Numbered from the stretch's first letter, positions 16,082-23,903 are shown. The stretch is 64,000 bases of DNA from DASSUW01 sp963811895 (GCA_963811895.1 CAWETE010000013.1:66194-130193); one strand, 5' to 3'. Notes: generated by a model from the letters alone, not told the origin. Numbers and translations: made by a program.

Positions 16082-17592
16082 TGCTCGAAGCCCGCGACCT
16101 CCGCAAGACGTACGGCGGCGTCGTGGCGCTCGCCGGCGCGGACTTCACGGTCCGCGCCGGCTCGGTGCACGCGCTGCTGGGGGAGAACGGGGCGGGCAAG
16201 TCGACGCTGGTCAAGATCGTCGCGGGGGCGATCGTGCCCGACTCGGGCGAGCTGCGGCTGGACGGCGAGCCCGTGCGGTTCGCGACCACCGCCGAGGCGG
16301 TGCGCCGTGGCGTGGCGGTGGTCTCGCAGGAGCTGAACCTGTTCGGCGACCTCGACGTGCTCGCCAACCTGTTCACGATGCGCGAGATCAGGCGCGGACC
16401 GTTCATCTCGCGGCGCGAGATGACGGCTCGGGCGCGGCCGGTGCTCGCCGAGCTCGGGCTCGACGTGGGGCTGCGCACGCGCGTGGAGGAGCTGCCTCTT
16501 GCGCAGCGGCAGCTGATCGAGATCGCCAAGGCTCTGCTGACCGAGCCGCGCGTGCTGATCCTCGACGAGCCGACGTCGGCGCTCGGGGCTTCGAGCACCG
16601 AGATGCTGCTCGACGTGCTGCGCGTGCTGCGCGACCGCCAGGTCGGAGTGGTCTTCGTCTCGCACATCCTCGAGGACGTGATGGCGCTGTGCGACGAGGT
16701 GACCGTGCTGCGCGACGGGCACGTGGAGCTCAGCGCGGAGCCGCGCGCCGAGCTGACGGTGCCGCGGATCGTCGACGCGATGCTCGGGCAGCGCGAGGTC
16801 GCGGACGCGGCGCCGGACGCGACGCTGAAGGAGGCGGTGGCCGAATCGGTCGGCGACGACGCCGGCATGGGGCGGCTCGAGCTGCGGGCCGCCGCGGTCG
16901 AGGGGGCGCTCGAGCCGTTGACCTTGGAGGTGCGCTCGGGCGAGATCGTCGGGCTCGCGGGCGTGGCCGGGGCCGGCCATCACGCGGTGCTCGAGCTGGT
17001 GAGCGGGCTGCGGTCCCCGGACCAGGGCCGGATCCTGCTGCCCGACGGGCGCGAGGTGCCGCACGGGCTGCGGCGCGCCGTGCGCGCCGGCGTCGCGCTG
17101 GTGACCGGCGACCGCCGCCGGCTCGGGCTGATGCTCGACAAGCCCTTGTGGGAGAACGCGGGTCAGATCCGGTCGGTCGGCCTGGCGGCCGACGGGCCGG
17201 TCGTGCGCGCGGGCGCGCTGCGCGAGCGCGCCCGCGAGCACGTGCGCGGGTTGCGGATCCAGAGCCGCTCGGTCGACCAGGAGGCGGGCTCGCTGTCAGG
17301 CGGCAACCAGCAGAAGGTCGTGTTCGCGAAGTGGCTCGACGCGCAGCCGTCGGTGTTCCTGCTCGACGACCCGACGCGCGGGGTCGACGTCGGCGCCAAG
17401 GACGAGATGCACGCGCTCATCCGCTCGACCGCCGCGGCGGGCGCGCCGGTGCTCATCTGCTCGACCGACATCGACGAGCTGGCCGGGTTGTGCGACCGGG
17501 TCGTGGTGTTCCACCAGGGTCGCGTGTCGGCCGAGCTGGCGGGCGAGCGGCTGCGGACGCATCTGGTGCTCGAGGCGATGAACACGGCTTAG
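16081..17592 (+). CDS. Sugar ABC transporter ATP-binding protein, two ATPase domains (RbsA/XylG family)
   Basis: A 503-aa tandem ATPase. The first domain is intact: LLGENGAGKSTLVKIVAG (Walker A), LPLAQRQLIEIAKAL (signature) and VLILDEPTSAL (Walker B). The second has the degenerate Walker A typical of this family (GLAGVAGAGHHAVLELVSGL) but retains LSGGNQQKVVFAKWL and VFLLDDPTRGVDVGAK. It energises import through the permease at 14022. GTG start overlaps the stop of the binding protein by one base. Its 3' end overlaps the convergent ThDP enzyme by four bases. Confidence 0.93.
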   Translation: MLEARDLRKTYGGVVALAGADFTVRAGSVHALLGENGAGKSTLVKIVAGAIVPDSGELRLDGEPVRFATTAEAVRRGVAVVSQELNLFGDLDVLANLFTMREIRRGPFISRREMTARARPVLAELGLDVGLRTRVEELPLAQRQLIEIAKALLTEPRVLILDEPTSALGASSTEMLLDVLRVLRDRQVGVVFVSHILEDVMALCDEVTVLRDGHVELSAEPRAELTVPRIVDAMLGQREVADAAPDATLKEAVAESVGDDAGMGRLELRAAAVEGALEPLTLEVRSGEIVGLAGVAGAGHHAVLELVSGLRSPDQGRILLPDGREVPHGLRRAVRAGVALVTGDRRRLGLMLDKPLWENAGQIRSVGLAADGPVVRAGALRERAREHVRGLRIQSRSVDQEAGSLSGGNQQKVVFAKWLDAQPSVFLLDDPTRGVDVGAKDEMHALIRSTAAAGAPVLICSTDIDELAGLCDRVVVFHQGRVSAELAGERLRTHLVLEAMNTA

Positions 17593-19175
17593 GGATCGAA
17601 CGTCTCGTCGGGCGCGACGACGACCTCGAGCACGAGCGGCGTGTCGCGCTGGCCCAGCTCGGCATCGAGCCGCTCGAGCAGCTCGTCGTGGCGCTCGACC
17701 CGGATCGCGTCGCAGCCGAGCGCGCGCGCCATCGCGCTGATGTCGACCCCTTCGATCCGCGGCCACGGACCGGGCGCGCCGGTGCGCTCGGCCAGCCGGT
17801 CCATGATCGCGTAGCCGCCGTTGGAGAGCACGACGAACAACACGCCCACGCGGTAGCGGGCCGCGCTCCACAGGGCCTGGATCTGGTACAGCGACGAGCC
17901 GTCGCCGACCACGGTGAGCACCGGGCGGTCGGGGCGCGCCATCCGCAGGCCGATCGCGGCCGGCAGGGCGAAGCCGAGCATGCCCATCGCGCTCACGAAC
18001 CCCAGCGGCTCGGTGGTCGCCACGCGTGCGTGCAGCTCGGGGCGGCTCGACGGCGTCTCCTCGACGAGGATCGCGTCGCGCGGCAGGCGCTCCGCCAGGG
18101 CGGCCAGCACGTGGCCGGCGCGCAGCGGCTCGCCGGCGGCGGGCGGGGGAGGCGGCGCGGGACGCCGCAGTCCGGGCGTGTCCGCCTCCCCGCGTGGATC
18201 GACCGCCGCCGCCAGCGCGGCGCAGATCGCCGCCGGGTCGCCGAGCACGGACAGCTCGACCGGGCTGCGATGCGCTTCCTCCGGATCCTGGGTCACGACC
18301 GCCATGCGCGTGCCCGAGCGCACCAGCGGGCCGGGGTCGAACGGGTACTGGCGCAGCGCCCCGGTGCCGACGACGAGCACGACGTCGTGGGCGGCGAGCA
18401 CCTCGCGCAGCCGCGCGCGGCGGGCCGGCAGGTGGCCGGCGAACAGGGGATGGTCCTGCGGGAAGCCGGCCTGGCCGCCGAACGGCTCCTGGAAGACCGG
18501 GCAGGCGAGCCGCTCGGCCAGCGCGGTGAGCGCGCTCCAGCCGGCGCCGGCGCCGGCCACGATGGCGGGCGCCCCGGCCTGAGCGAGCAGGTCCGCGAGC
18601 GCCTGCACGGCGCTCGGGTCGGCGGCCGCCGAGCGCAGCAGCCGCTCGGGCCCGAGGACCTCGTGCGCCTCGGGGGCGGGCTCGAGCCAGTCGTCCATCG
18701 GCACGATCACGATCGCCGGGCCGCGGCCGGTCTCGGCCTCGTGGTAGGCGCGCACGATCGCGCCCGGCACGTCCTGGGCGCGGGCGGGCTGGTCGCTCCA
18801 CACCGGGTACTCGCCGGCGAGCCCGTGCAGGCGGCCGGCCAGGAACGGGTCGAGCGCGAGGTGGCGGCGGTCCTGCTGGCCGACGATGACCACGAGCGGC
18901 GCGCGGTTGCTGCGCGCGGTGGCCAGCGCGGCGACCGCGTTGCCGAGGCCGGGCGTCGAGTGCAGCAGCGCCAGCGAAGGCGCGCCGCGGCCGATCGCGT
19001 GCCCGGCCGCCATCGCCACCACCGAGCCCTCGTGGAGGCCGAGCACGAAGGTCAGGTCCTCGGGCAGGCCGGCGAGGAACGGCACCTCGGTCGAGCCGGG
19101 GTTGGAGAAGATCGTCGTCAGCTCGAGGCGCCGCAGCACCTCGAAGGTCGCGTCGCGCACCGTCCGCTCTGTCAC
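17589..19175 (-). CDS. Thiamine diphosphate-dependent decarboxylase, benzoylformate decarboxylase-like
   Basis: A 528-aa ThDP enzyme with the three-domain layout of the acetolactate synthase/benzoylformate decarboxylase family. IFSNPGSTEVPFL matches the benzoylformate decarboxylase active-site Ser loop, LHEGSVVAMAAG carries the ThDP-activating Glu, and LLHSTPGLGNAVAAL carries the active-site His. VVGDGSSLYQIQALWSA...LSNGGY is the Mg-ThDP motif. It probably decarboxylates an aromatic or other 2-keto acid to an aldehyde. It has a GTG start and lies divergent from the FadR-type regulator at 19250, which is its likely controller. Confidence 0.88.
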   Translation of the reverse strand: MTERTVRDATFEVLRRLELTTIFSNPGSTEVPFLAGLPEDLTFVLGLHEGSVVAMAAGHAIGRGAPSLALLHSTPGLGNAVAALATARSNRAPLVVIVGQQDRRHLALDPFLAGRLHGLAGEYPVWSDQPARAQDVPGAIVRAYHEAETGRGPAIVIVPMDDWLEPAPEAHEVLGPERLLRSAAADPSAVQALADLLAQAGAPAIVAGAGAGWSALTALAERLACPVFQEPFGGQAGFPQDHPLFAGHLPARRARLREVLAAHDVVLVVGTGALRQYPFDPGPLVRSGTRMAVVTQDPEEAHRSPVELSVLGDPAAICAALAAAVDPRGEADTPGLRRPAPPPPPAAGEPLRAGHVLAALAERLPRDAILVEETPSSRPELHARVATTEPLGFVSAMGMLGFALPAAIGLRMARPDRPVLTVVGDGSSLYQIQALWSAARYRVGVLFVVLSNGGYAIMDRLAERTGAPGPWPRIEGVDISAMARALGCDAIRVERHDELLERLDAELGQRDTPLVLEVVVAPDETFDP

Positions 19176-19191
19176 CTTGCCTACCCTACTG

Positions 19192-19203
19192 CAAAACGTT
19201 TGG
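19192..19203. promoter_or_regulatory. Palindrome in divergent promoter
   Basis: CAAAACGTTTGG contains the perfect palindrome AAACGTTT (19194-19201) in the AT-rich 74-base region between the ThDP enzyme and the FadR-type regulator. Similar AT-rich words occur at 13951-13960 and 22372-22380. A regulator operator is a plausible reading. Confidence 0.35.
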
Positions 19204-19249
19204 TTATTTAGCGGTGGTCAGCCGCCTCCGGAATCCGTAGCATGGCGGC

Positions 19250-19984
19250 ATGGCGACACCGCGCCAGCGTCCCCGGCCCGAGCACCGCCGCTCGGCCGCC
19301 GGGGCCAGCGAGGAGATCGCCGGTCAGATTCGGCGGTGGCTCGAGGAGCAGCGCCTCGAGCCGGGCGAGCGGATCGGCACCGAGCAGGAGATGGCCGACG
19401 ACTTCGGCGTCAGCCGCCCGACGCTTCGCGAGGCGCTGCGGCTGCTGTCCGCCTCGCACCTGATCCGCGTCGGCCGCGGCCGCACGGGCGGGATCTTCGT
19501 GGCCAGCACCCCGAGCGAGGGAATGAGCCGCAACGTCAGCGAGTCGATCGCGCTGATGCTGGCCGCCGAGAGCATCTCGATGGAGGAGCTGGTGGACGCG
19601 CGGCTCTCGCTCGAGGTGCCGATCGCGGGCCGCGCGGCGGTCAACGCGGACGACGAGGTGGTGGCGCGGCTGGAGGCGGCGATCGAGGCCGCGGTCGGGC
19701 ACCAGCCCGGCACGGAGCCCTTCAACACCGCCGACAGCCGCTTCCACCAGATCCTCGCCGAGGCCGCGGGGAACGACCTGCTGCGCGCCCTGAACGCCTG
19801 GATCCTGGAGGTGCTGCAGCCGACGCTGGTGGCGCACATCGCCGCCAGCGTGGACGCCGAGAAGATCCTCGACCAGCACCGGGCGATCCTGCGCGCCGTG
19901 CGCCGGCACCAGCGCTCGGCGGCCGAGCGCGCGATGCAGGCGCACATCGAGTATCTGTCCGCCGTGCTGCGCGGGCTCGGCTAG
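19250..19984 (+). CDS. FadR-type GntR transcriptional regulator (FCD domain)
   Basis: A 244-aa regulator. The GntR winged helix is at about residues 25-85 (GERIGTEQEMADDFGVSRPTLREALRLL, then IRVGRGRTGGIFV). Residues about 100-235 are an all-helical FCD domain with metal/ligand residues in SRFHQILAEAAGNDLL and the HRAILRAVRRHQRSAAERAMQAHI motif. FCD regulators sense carboxylic acids or sugar acids, which fits the divergent decarboxylase and nearby transporter. ATG 19250 is used; an out-of-frame ATG lies at 19242. The stop overlaps the convergent SRPBCC gene. Confidence 0.9.
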   Translation: MATPRQRPRPEHRRSAAGASEEIAGQIRRWLEEQRLEPGERIGTEQEMADDFGVSRPTLREALRLLSASHLIRVGRGRTGGIFVASTPSEGMSRNVSESIALMLAAESISMEELVDARLSLEVPIAGRAAVNADDEVVARLEAAIEAAVGHQPGTEPFNTADSRFHQILAEAAGNDLLRALNAWILEVLQPTLVAHIAASVDAEKILDQHRAILRAVRRHQRSAAERAMQAHIEYLSAVLRGLG

Positions 19985-20673
19985 CGGTACACGCCGTTCA
20001 GCCACTCGCTCCAGTCGCGGGTGGCCGCGTCGACGTCGACGTCGCCGAAGTGATGGATGCTCATGCCGACCGGCCCGCCGAAGGCGTTGCGGCCGAAGAA
20101 GCGGTACAGCGCGTCGCCGGTGCGGACGCCGAGGAACTTGTCGGTCGCGTAGTCCACGACGCCGTCGCCGGCGCCGTTGGGCAGGTTCACGCGGTCGCCC
20201 TCCGATGAGGCGCCGAGCTCGCGCTTGAGCTTCTCGAAGGCGTCGGGGGTCATCGACGCCTCGGGGCCCTGGAGGCCGCCCGGCCCGCCGCCGACGTAGC
20301 TCGCCGTCTTCGGAGCGAAGTGCTCGAGGTACTGGCCGAGCGTGTGCAGGTAGAACTCGGTGTGGCCGTCGACGGCGTCGAACTGGTCGTCCCAACCCTC
20401 GTCCTCGAAGACGCCGCTGTGCACGTAGCGCAGCACGGCGGTGCCGCCCTCGCGGGCCTCGATCACGAACTCGATGGCGTTGAAGTACCCGCCCTCGCCC
20501 TCGGTGCGGACGGCGTAGCGGTGGGGGCGGTCGGACTCGACGAGGTCGTTCGGGCCGGGCTCCTCGGGGAAGAGCCATGACGCCGTGCCGGGGCCGGTGG
20601 CGACGGCCTCCCAGACCTCCTCGGGGGTTGCCGGAAGCTCCACCTCGCGGCGGATCTCGAACTGCTTGCCCAT
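19981..20673 (-). CDS. SRPBCC (AHSA1/START-like) domain protein
   Basis: A 230-aa protein with an N-terminal START-like/AHSA1 fold: IRREVELPATPEEVWEAVATGPGTASWLFP is the standard opening, and EFVIEAREGGTAVLRYVHSG is the conserved strand region. The fold forms a hydrophobic cavity for small ligands or a chaperone contact. The C-terminal 80 residues form an additional alpha/beta segment I do not recognise. It has a good AAGGAG site and follows the ArsR-type regulator by 5 bases; ArsR plus AHSA1 is a recurrent actinobacterial pair. Confidence 0.82.
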   Translation of the reverse strand: MGKQFEIRREVELPATPEEVWEAVATGPGTASWLFPEEPGPNDLVESDRPHRYAVRTEGEGGYFNAIEFVIEAREGGTAVLRYVHSGVFEDEGWDDQFDAVDGHTEFYLHTLGQYLEHFAPKTASYVGGGPGGLQGPEASMTPDAFEKLKRELGASSEGDRVNLPNGAGDGVVDYATDKFLGVRTGDALYRFFGRNAFGGPVGMSIHHFGDVDVDAATRDWSEWLNGVYR

Positions 20674-20678
20674 TTGGA

Positions 20679-21275
20679 CTACTCCTTGGTCGGGGGGTCG
20701 GTGATGCTCGGGTGCAGCGCGGCCACGAGCCGGTGCTCGCGGCCTCCCTCGGCCTGCTGGTCGTGGTACTTGGCGACCAGGTCCGAGACGGCGTCGCCGA
20801 GCTCGCGCGCGAAGGCGGCGCGGTCGGCCGCGTCGGCGAAGCGGATCTCCGTGTCGATCGCGAAGGTGGCGATCGGCTTCCGGGCGGCGCTCGACCGCGT
20901 GATCAGCTCGCCGACCTCGCGGACGAGCCGCGCGGCCAGCGCCAGCATCCAGCGCGCGGACGCCTGGTCGGGCGCCCGGTCGGGATCGGGCGCCACCTGG
21001 AAGAGCGCGCTGGGGGAGATCACGTACGACGCGGCCGTCGCCCGCAGGATCCGCTCGGTGCAGTTGCCCTTGCGCCGCTCCTCCACGAGCTCGACGAGCC
21101 CGTGGCGCTCGAGCGCGCGCAGGTGGTAGTTGGCCTGCTGGCGCGAGAGCCCCGCCGCGCCCGCGAGCGAGGCGGCCGAGGCCGGCTCGGCCAGCGCGGC
21201 CAGCAGCCGCGCCCGCACGGGATCGAGCGAGACCTCGGCGGCGAGCGGATCGGCGATGACGGCGACGTCGAGCAT
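20679..21275 (-). CDS. ArsR-type winged-helix regulator
   Basis: A 198-aa protein with an N-terminal ArsR-like HTH: SLDPVRARLLAALAEPASAA, then LAGAAGLSRQQANYHLRALERHGLVELVEERR. No CxC metal-binding motif is seen on the recognition helix, so it is probably a non-metal-sensing member. The C-terminal half is helical and may bind a ligand. I chose the ATG at 21275; an in-frame ATG at 21311 would run through the inverted repeat at 21289-21332, which is its likely operator. It is co-transcribed with the SRPBCC gene. Confidence 0.82.
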   Translation of the reverse strand: MLDVAVIADPLAAEVSLDPVRARLLAALAEPASAASLAGAAGLSRQQANYHLRALERHGLVELVEERRKGNCTERILRATAASYVISPSALFQVAPDPDRAPDQASARWMLALAARLVREVGELITRSSAARKPIATFAIDTEIRFADAADRAAFARELGDAVSDLVAKYHDQQAEGGREHRLVAALHPSITDPPTKE

Positions 21276-21288
21276 GCCGATCAGGTTC

Positions 21289-21332
21289 CCACCGAAGTAT
21301 CTAGTTGTCAAGAAAAAAAATACTTTCGGTGG
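21289..21332. promoter_or_regulatory. Long inverted repeat upstream of the ArsR-type gene
   Basis: CCACCGAAGTAT (21289-21300) and ATACTTTCGGTGG (21320-21332) are inverted copies differing by one extra base and separated by a 19-base AT-rich spacer holding TTGACA on the minus strand. The layout suits an autoregulated promoter. Confidence 0.5.
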
Positions 21333-21350
21333 TTACCCGTACCCCGAAAA

Positions 21351-21375
21351 CCAAGGGGGGTCTGACCCCCCTTGG
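21351..21375. repeat. REP-like palindrome, copy 1
   Basis: A 25-base perfect palindrome with 12-base arms around a central T: CCAAGGGGGGTC, T, GACCCCCCTTGG. The last 23 bases recur at 21429-21451. Confidence 0.75.
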
Positions 21376-21426
21376 TCGCCGTGGCCGACGGCGTGCCGCG
21401 TGGCGCCGTGGTTTGCGAGCCGATCC

Positions 21427-21451
21427 TTAAGGGGGGTCTGACCCCCCTTGG
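21427..21451. repeat. REP-like palindrome, copy 2 (also downstream hairpin of the dehydrogenase)
   Basis: The core AAGGGGGGTCTGACCCCCCTT (21429-21449) repeats copy 1 exactly, 76 bases away. It begins 4 bases beyond the stop of the minus-strand malate/lactate dehydrogenase gene and could act as its terminator. Short G-run palindromes of this type are mobile REP-like elements in some genomes. Confidence 0.7.
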
Positions 21452-21454
21452 GGT

Positions 21455-22360
21455 TCAGAGGGTGGCGGCGGCTTCGCGGACGAGGGCGGCGCCGGCGTGC
21501 AGAGCGGCCGCTTCCGTGGGCGAGAGGTCCCATTCGTGGATGCGCTCGGCGCCGCCGCCGGCCAGGGTGACCGGGACGGTGAGGGCGACGCCGGTGATGC
21601 CGTACTCGCCGTCGAGCACGAGCGAGGCGGGCCAGAGCTCGCCGGGGCCGCGCAGCGCGGCGATCATGCGGGCGATCCCGAGGCCGGAGGTCCAGGTGGA
21701 GGAGCGGCCGGAGTCGAGCGCCACGTGGCGCACGTACCAGCCGCGGAGGAAGTCCTCGGCGGCGCTCGCCTGGGCCGCCGACAGGGTGGCCGGCTCGCCG
21801 TCGACGCGGAGGCGGTCGAGCAGTGGGACGCAGGCGTCGCCGTGCTCGCCGATCACCCACGCGTCGACGCGGGTGGAGGCGACGCCGAGCTGGTCGCCGA
21901 CCGCCGTGCGCAGCCGAAGCGTGTCGTTGGCGGTATAGCCGAGCACGCGCCGGCGGTCGAGCCCGAGCCGTGCCTGCAGCCAGGTGCACAGCGGGTCGAC
22001 GGGGTTGGTGACGACGATCACTGTGCCCGGCCAGTCGGGCGGGATCGCGGCCGTGACCGAGGCCAGGATCTCCGCGTTGTCGCGCAGGTAGACCATGCGC
22101 GACCGGTTCACGGTCAGCGGCGCCGCGGCGGTGAGCACGACGACGTCGGCGGCGGGCACGTCGCCGACGCCGACCACCTCGATCGAGCCGGTGGCCCCGG
22201 AGGTCAGGACCTGCTGGAGGTCCATCTCGTGCGAGACCGCCATGCCCGAGTGCCCGTCGACCAGCGCCACGTCATACGGCTCGGGCCGCATGAGCAGGTT
22301 GAACGCGAGCGAGGAGCCCACGCCGCCGCCGCCTCCCACGATCGCGATCCGAGGGTTCAT
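21455..22360 (-). CDS. Malate/lactate dehydrogenase family protein
   Basis: A 301-aa NAD-dependent 2-hydroxyacid dehydrogenase. IAIVGGGGGVGSSLAFNLL is the Rossmann motif, VVLTAAAPLTVNRSRMVYLRDN is the coenzyme/active-site loop region, VTNPVDPLC is family-typical, and VIGEHGDACVPL holds the catalytic His. The loop that normally carries the substrate-selecting Gln/Arg reads APLTVNRSRM, so I cannot choose between malate, lactate or another hydroxyacid. It is divergent from the SDR at 22393 with a 32-base gap, implying shared control. Confidence 0.85.
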   Translation of the reverse strand: MNPRIAIVGGGGGVGSSLAFNLLMRPEPYDVALVDGHSGMAVSHEMDLQQVLTSGATGSIEVVGVGDVPAADVVVLTAAAPLTVNRSRMVYLRDNAEILASVTAAIPPDWPGTVIVVTNPVDPLCTWLQARLGLDRRRVLGYTANDTLRLRTAVGDQLGVASTRVDAWVIGEHGDACVPLLDRLRVDGEPATLSAAQASAAEDFLRGWYVRHVALDSGRSSTWTSGLGIARMIAALRGPGELWPASLVLDGEYGITGVALTVPVTLAGGGAERIHEWDLSPTEAAALHAGAALVREAAATL

Positions 22361-22392
22361 GTAGCGTCCACTTTAAACGTCAGGCAATTTAC

Positions 22393-23151
22393 GTGGAGCG
22401 GCTCAAGGACAAGATCGCGCTGATCACCGGCGGCGCCGGCAGCATCGGCGCCGCCACCGCCCGGCTGTTCGCCGCCGAGGGCGCGCGCGTCGTGGTCAGC
22501 GACGTCGACGAGGAGGCGCTGCAAGCGCTGGTGGCCGAGCTCGGCGACGACGTGGCGGCGCCCGCGGTCGCCGACGTGACCGACTCGTCGCAGGTGCGCG
22601 CGGCGGTCGCGACGGCGGTCGAGCGCTTCGGCGGCCTCGACGTCGCCTTCGCCAACGCCGGCATCTTCGGCGACGTCGCGCAGGTCGTCGACTACCCCGA
22701 CGACGTCTTCGAGCGCGTGCTGGCGGTCAACGTCCGCGGCCCGTTCCATCTCGCCAAGCATGCCCTCGCCGTCATGCGCCCGCACGGCAGCCTGATCTTC
22801 AACTCCAGCGTCGTCGGTCTGACCTCCGATCCGGGCATCTGCGGCTACGCGACCTCCAAGCACGCGCTCGTGGGCCTCATGCGCACCGCGGCGAAGGAGG
22901 CCGCGGGCCGCGGCATCCGCGTCAACTCGATCCACCCCGGGCCGGTGGACAACGCCTTCCAGCAGCGGATCGAGACCGTCGCCACCGGCGAGGAAGCCGA
23001 CAGCGCGGCAAGGATCTTCGAGCAGATGATCCCGCTGGGCCGCCACGCGACGCCCGACGAGGTCGCCCGCGCGGTGCTGTTCCTGGCCGGCGGCGACAGC
23101 TCGTTCGTCACCGGCGCCACGCTGGCCGTCGACGGTGGGATGAGCGTCTAG
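22393..23151 (+). CDS. Short-chain dehydrogenase/reductase
   Basis: A 252-aa classical SDR, complete. ALITGGAGSIGAATARLFA is the coenzyme loop, FANAGIFG replaces NNAG, NSSVVGLTSDPGICGYATSKHALVG holds Ser, Tyr and Lys of the catalytic site, and the end reads TGATLAVDGGMSV. The Asp after strand 2 (VVVSDVDEEAL) suggests NAD rather than NADP. GTG start at 22393. The short AT-rich divergent promoter contains CTTTAAACGTCAGG. Confidence 0.92.
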   Translation: MERLKDKIALITGGAGSIGAATARLFAAEGARVVVSDVDEEALQALVAELGDDVAAPAVADVTDSSQVRAAVATAVERFGGLDVAFANAGIFGDVAQVVDYPDDVFERVLAVNVRGPFHLAKHALAVMRPHGSLIFNSSVVGLTSDPGICGYATSKHALVGLMRTAAKEAAGRGIRVNSIHPGPVDNAFQQRIETVATGEEADSAARIFEQMIPLGRHATPDEVARAVLFLAGGDSSFVTGATLAVDGGMSV

Positions 23152-23153
23152 GT

Positions 23154-23169
23154 GTTAGGGTTCCCTAAC
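23154..23169. promoter_or_regulatory. TTAGG/CCTAA palindrome, DtxR/IdeR-like half-sites
   Basis: GTTAGGG-TT-CCCTAAC is a perfect 7+2+7 inverted repeat, 2 bases before the ATG at 23172. The half-sites resemble those of iron-dependent DtxR/IdeR boxes (TTAGG...CCTAA), but the spacing is shorter. Iron-related gene fragments follow. It lies 2 bases after the SDR stop; a stem with a 2-base loop would be a poor terminator. Confidence 0.45.
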
Positions 23170-23171
23170 GC

Positions 23172-23390
23172 ATGCCGGACGACGAGCGACAGGAGTTCCC
23201 GCTGGTGGGCGCGCGCGCCCGCCAGTTCAAGCGCTTCGAGCGCGACCTGGCGGACTGGCAGGAGACGGCCGAGGGTCGCTTCGCCGTCTGGTCCGCGCGC
23301 CGGCGGCTACGCGCAGTCGGCGCAGAGCCCGCGCACGACGACCTGAGCCTGGTCGGGCGCGAAGCCGGCCGACCGAGCCGCGGCGAGTAG
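23172..23390 (+). CDS. Small hypothetical protein (72 aa)
   Basis: I do not recognise this protein. The first 43 residues (MPDDERQEFPLVGARARQFK, then RFERDLADWQETAEGRFAVWSA) read like natural coding sequence. The remainder is antisense to the Fur remnant and may be out-of-frame tail. The ATG sits 2 bases after the GTTAGGG palindrome, so it would be leaderless or controlled by a bound repressor. It could be a truncated gene whose true C-terminus was lost in the rearrangement described at 23307-23867. Confidence 0.35.
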   Translation: MPDDERQEFPLVGARARQFKRFERDLADWQETAEGRFAVWSARRRLRAVGAEPAHDDLSLVGREAGRPSRGE

Positions 23391-23492
23391 CGCCCCCGCG
23401 TCGACCGGACCCTCGACGTCGACGATCGCGCCGCAGCGGCGGCAGGCGAGGTGATGGTGCTGGTCGGTGCGCGGGTCGTAGATGTGTCGTAC
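23307..23492 (-). pseudogene. Fur-family regulator, C-terminal half only
   Basis: On the minus strand the sequence reads IYDPRTDQHHHLACRRCGAI, then VDVEGPVDAGALLAAARSAG and ends GLCADCA. That is the metal-binding dimerisation domain of a Fur/PerR-type repressor: the HHHL motif, the CxxC zinc site and a second CxxC at the end. The N-terminal winged-helix DNA-binding domain is missing, because at about 23485-23492 the sequence passes directly into a plus-strand ferritin-like gene. Without the DNA-binding domain it cannot act as a normal Fur. The frame stays open upstream for a long way, but only as antisense of other genes. Confidence 0.65.
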
Positions 23493-23867
23493 GTGGCCAA
23501 CGCGGCCGCGCTCGACGGCATCCGGGCCGAGGAGGTCGCCGAGGCGCTGAGCTCCGACGTCGACGACGAGCTCGGGCACGCGCGCCAGTTCGCGGCCCGC
23601 ATCAAGGACCTGTACGGGATGCCGCCCGGGTCGATGGACTTCAAGGCCGAGCAGGCCTCGCTCCAGCCGCCCGCGGACGCCACCGACGTGGTCGCCGTCA
23701 TCCGCGGCGTGATCGAGGCCGAGGCCGGCGCGATCGAGCACTACACGCGCGTGATCGAGGCCTGCGACGGCGTCGACTGGGCGACGCAGGACATGGTGAT
23801 CGACATCCTGCGCGACGAGGAGGGCCACCTCCGGCAGTTCGAGCGCTACCTGCGCGAGTTCGAGTAG
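23454..23867 (+). CDS. Ferritin-like domain protein, apparently N-terminally truncated
   Basis: Up to 137 aa are encoded from ATG 23454 (GTG 23451 also possible). From YVANAAALDGIRAEEVAEAL onward the sequence is a helical ferritin/bacterioferritin-like domain with metal-ligand patterns DDELGHARQFAARI, EAEAGAIEHYTRVIEA and RDEEGHLRQFE. The first helix of the four-helix bundle, which should supply a first Glu ligand, is missing; the roughly 13 residues before YVAN are antisense to the Fur remnant and look non-native. Iron storage or oxidation is therefore doubtful. The gap to the downstream kinase is short (36 bases). Confidence 0.6.
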   Translation: MVLVGARVVDVSYVANAAALDGIRAEEVAEALSSDVDDELGHARQFAARIKDLYGMPPGSMDFKAEQASLQPPADATDVVAVIRGVIEAEAGAIEHYTRVIEACDGVDWATQDMVIDILRDEEGHLRQFERYLREFE

Positions 23868-23903
23868 CCCGCACGCCCACGCCGCCCGCCATAGGCTGGT
23901 GGC

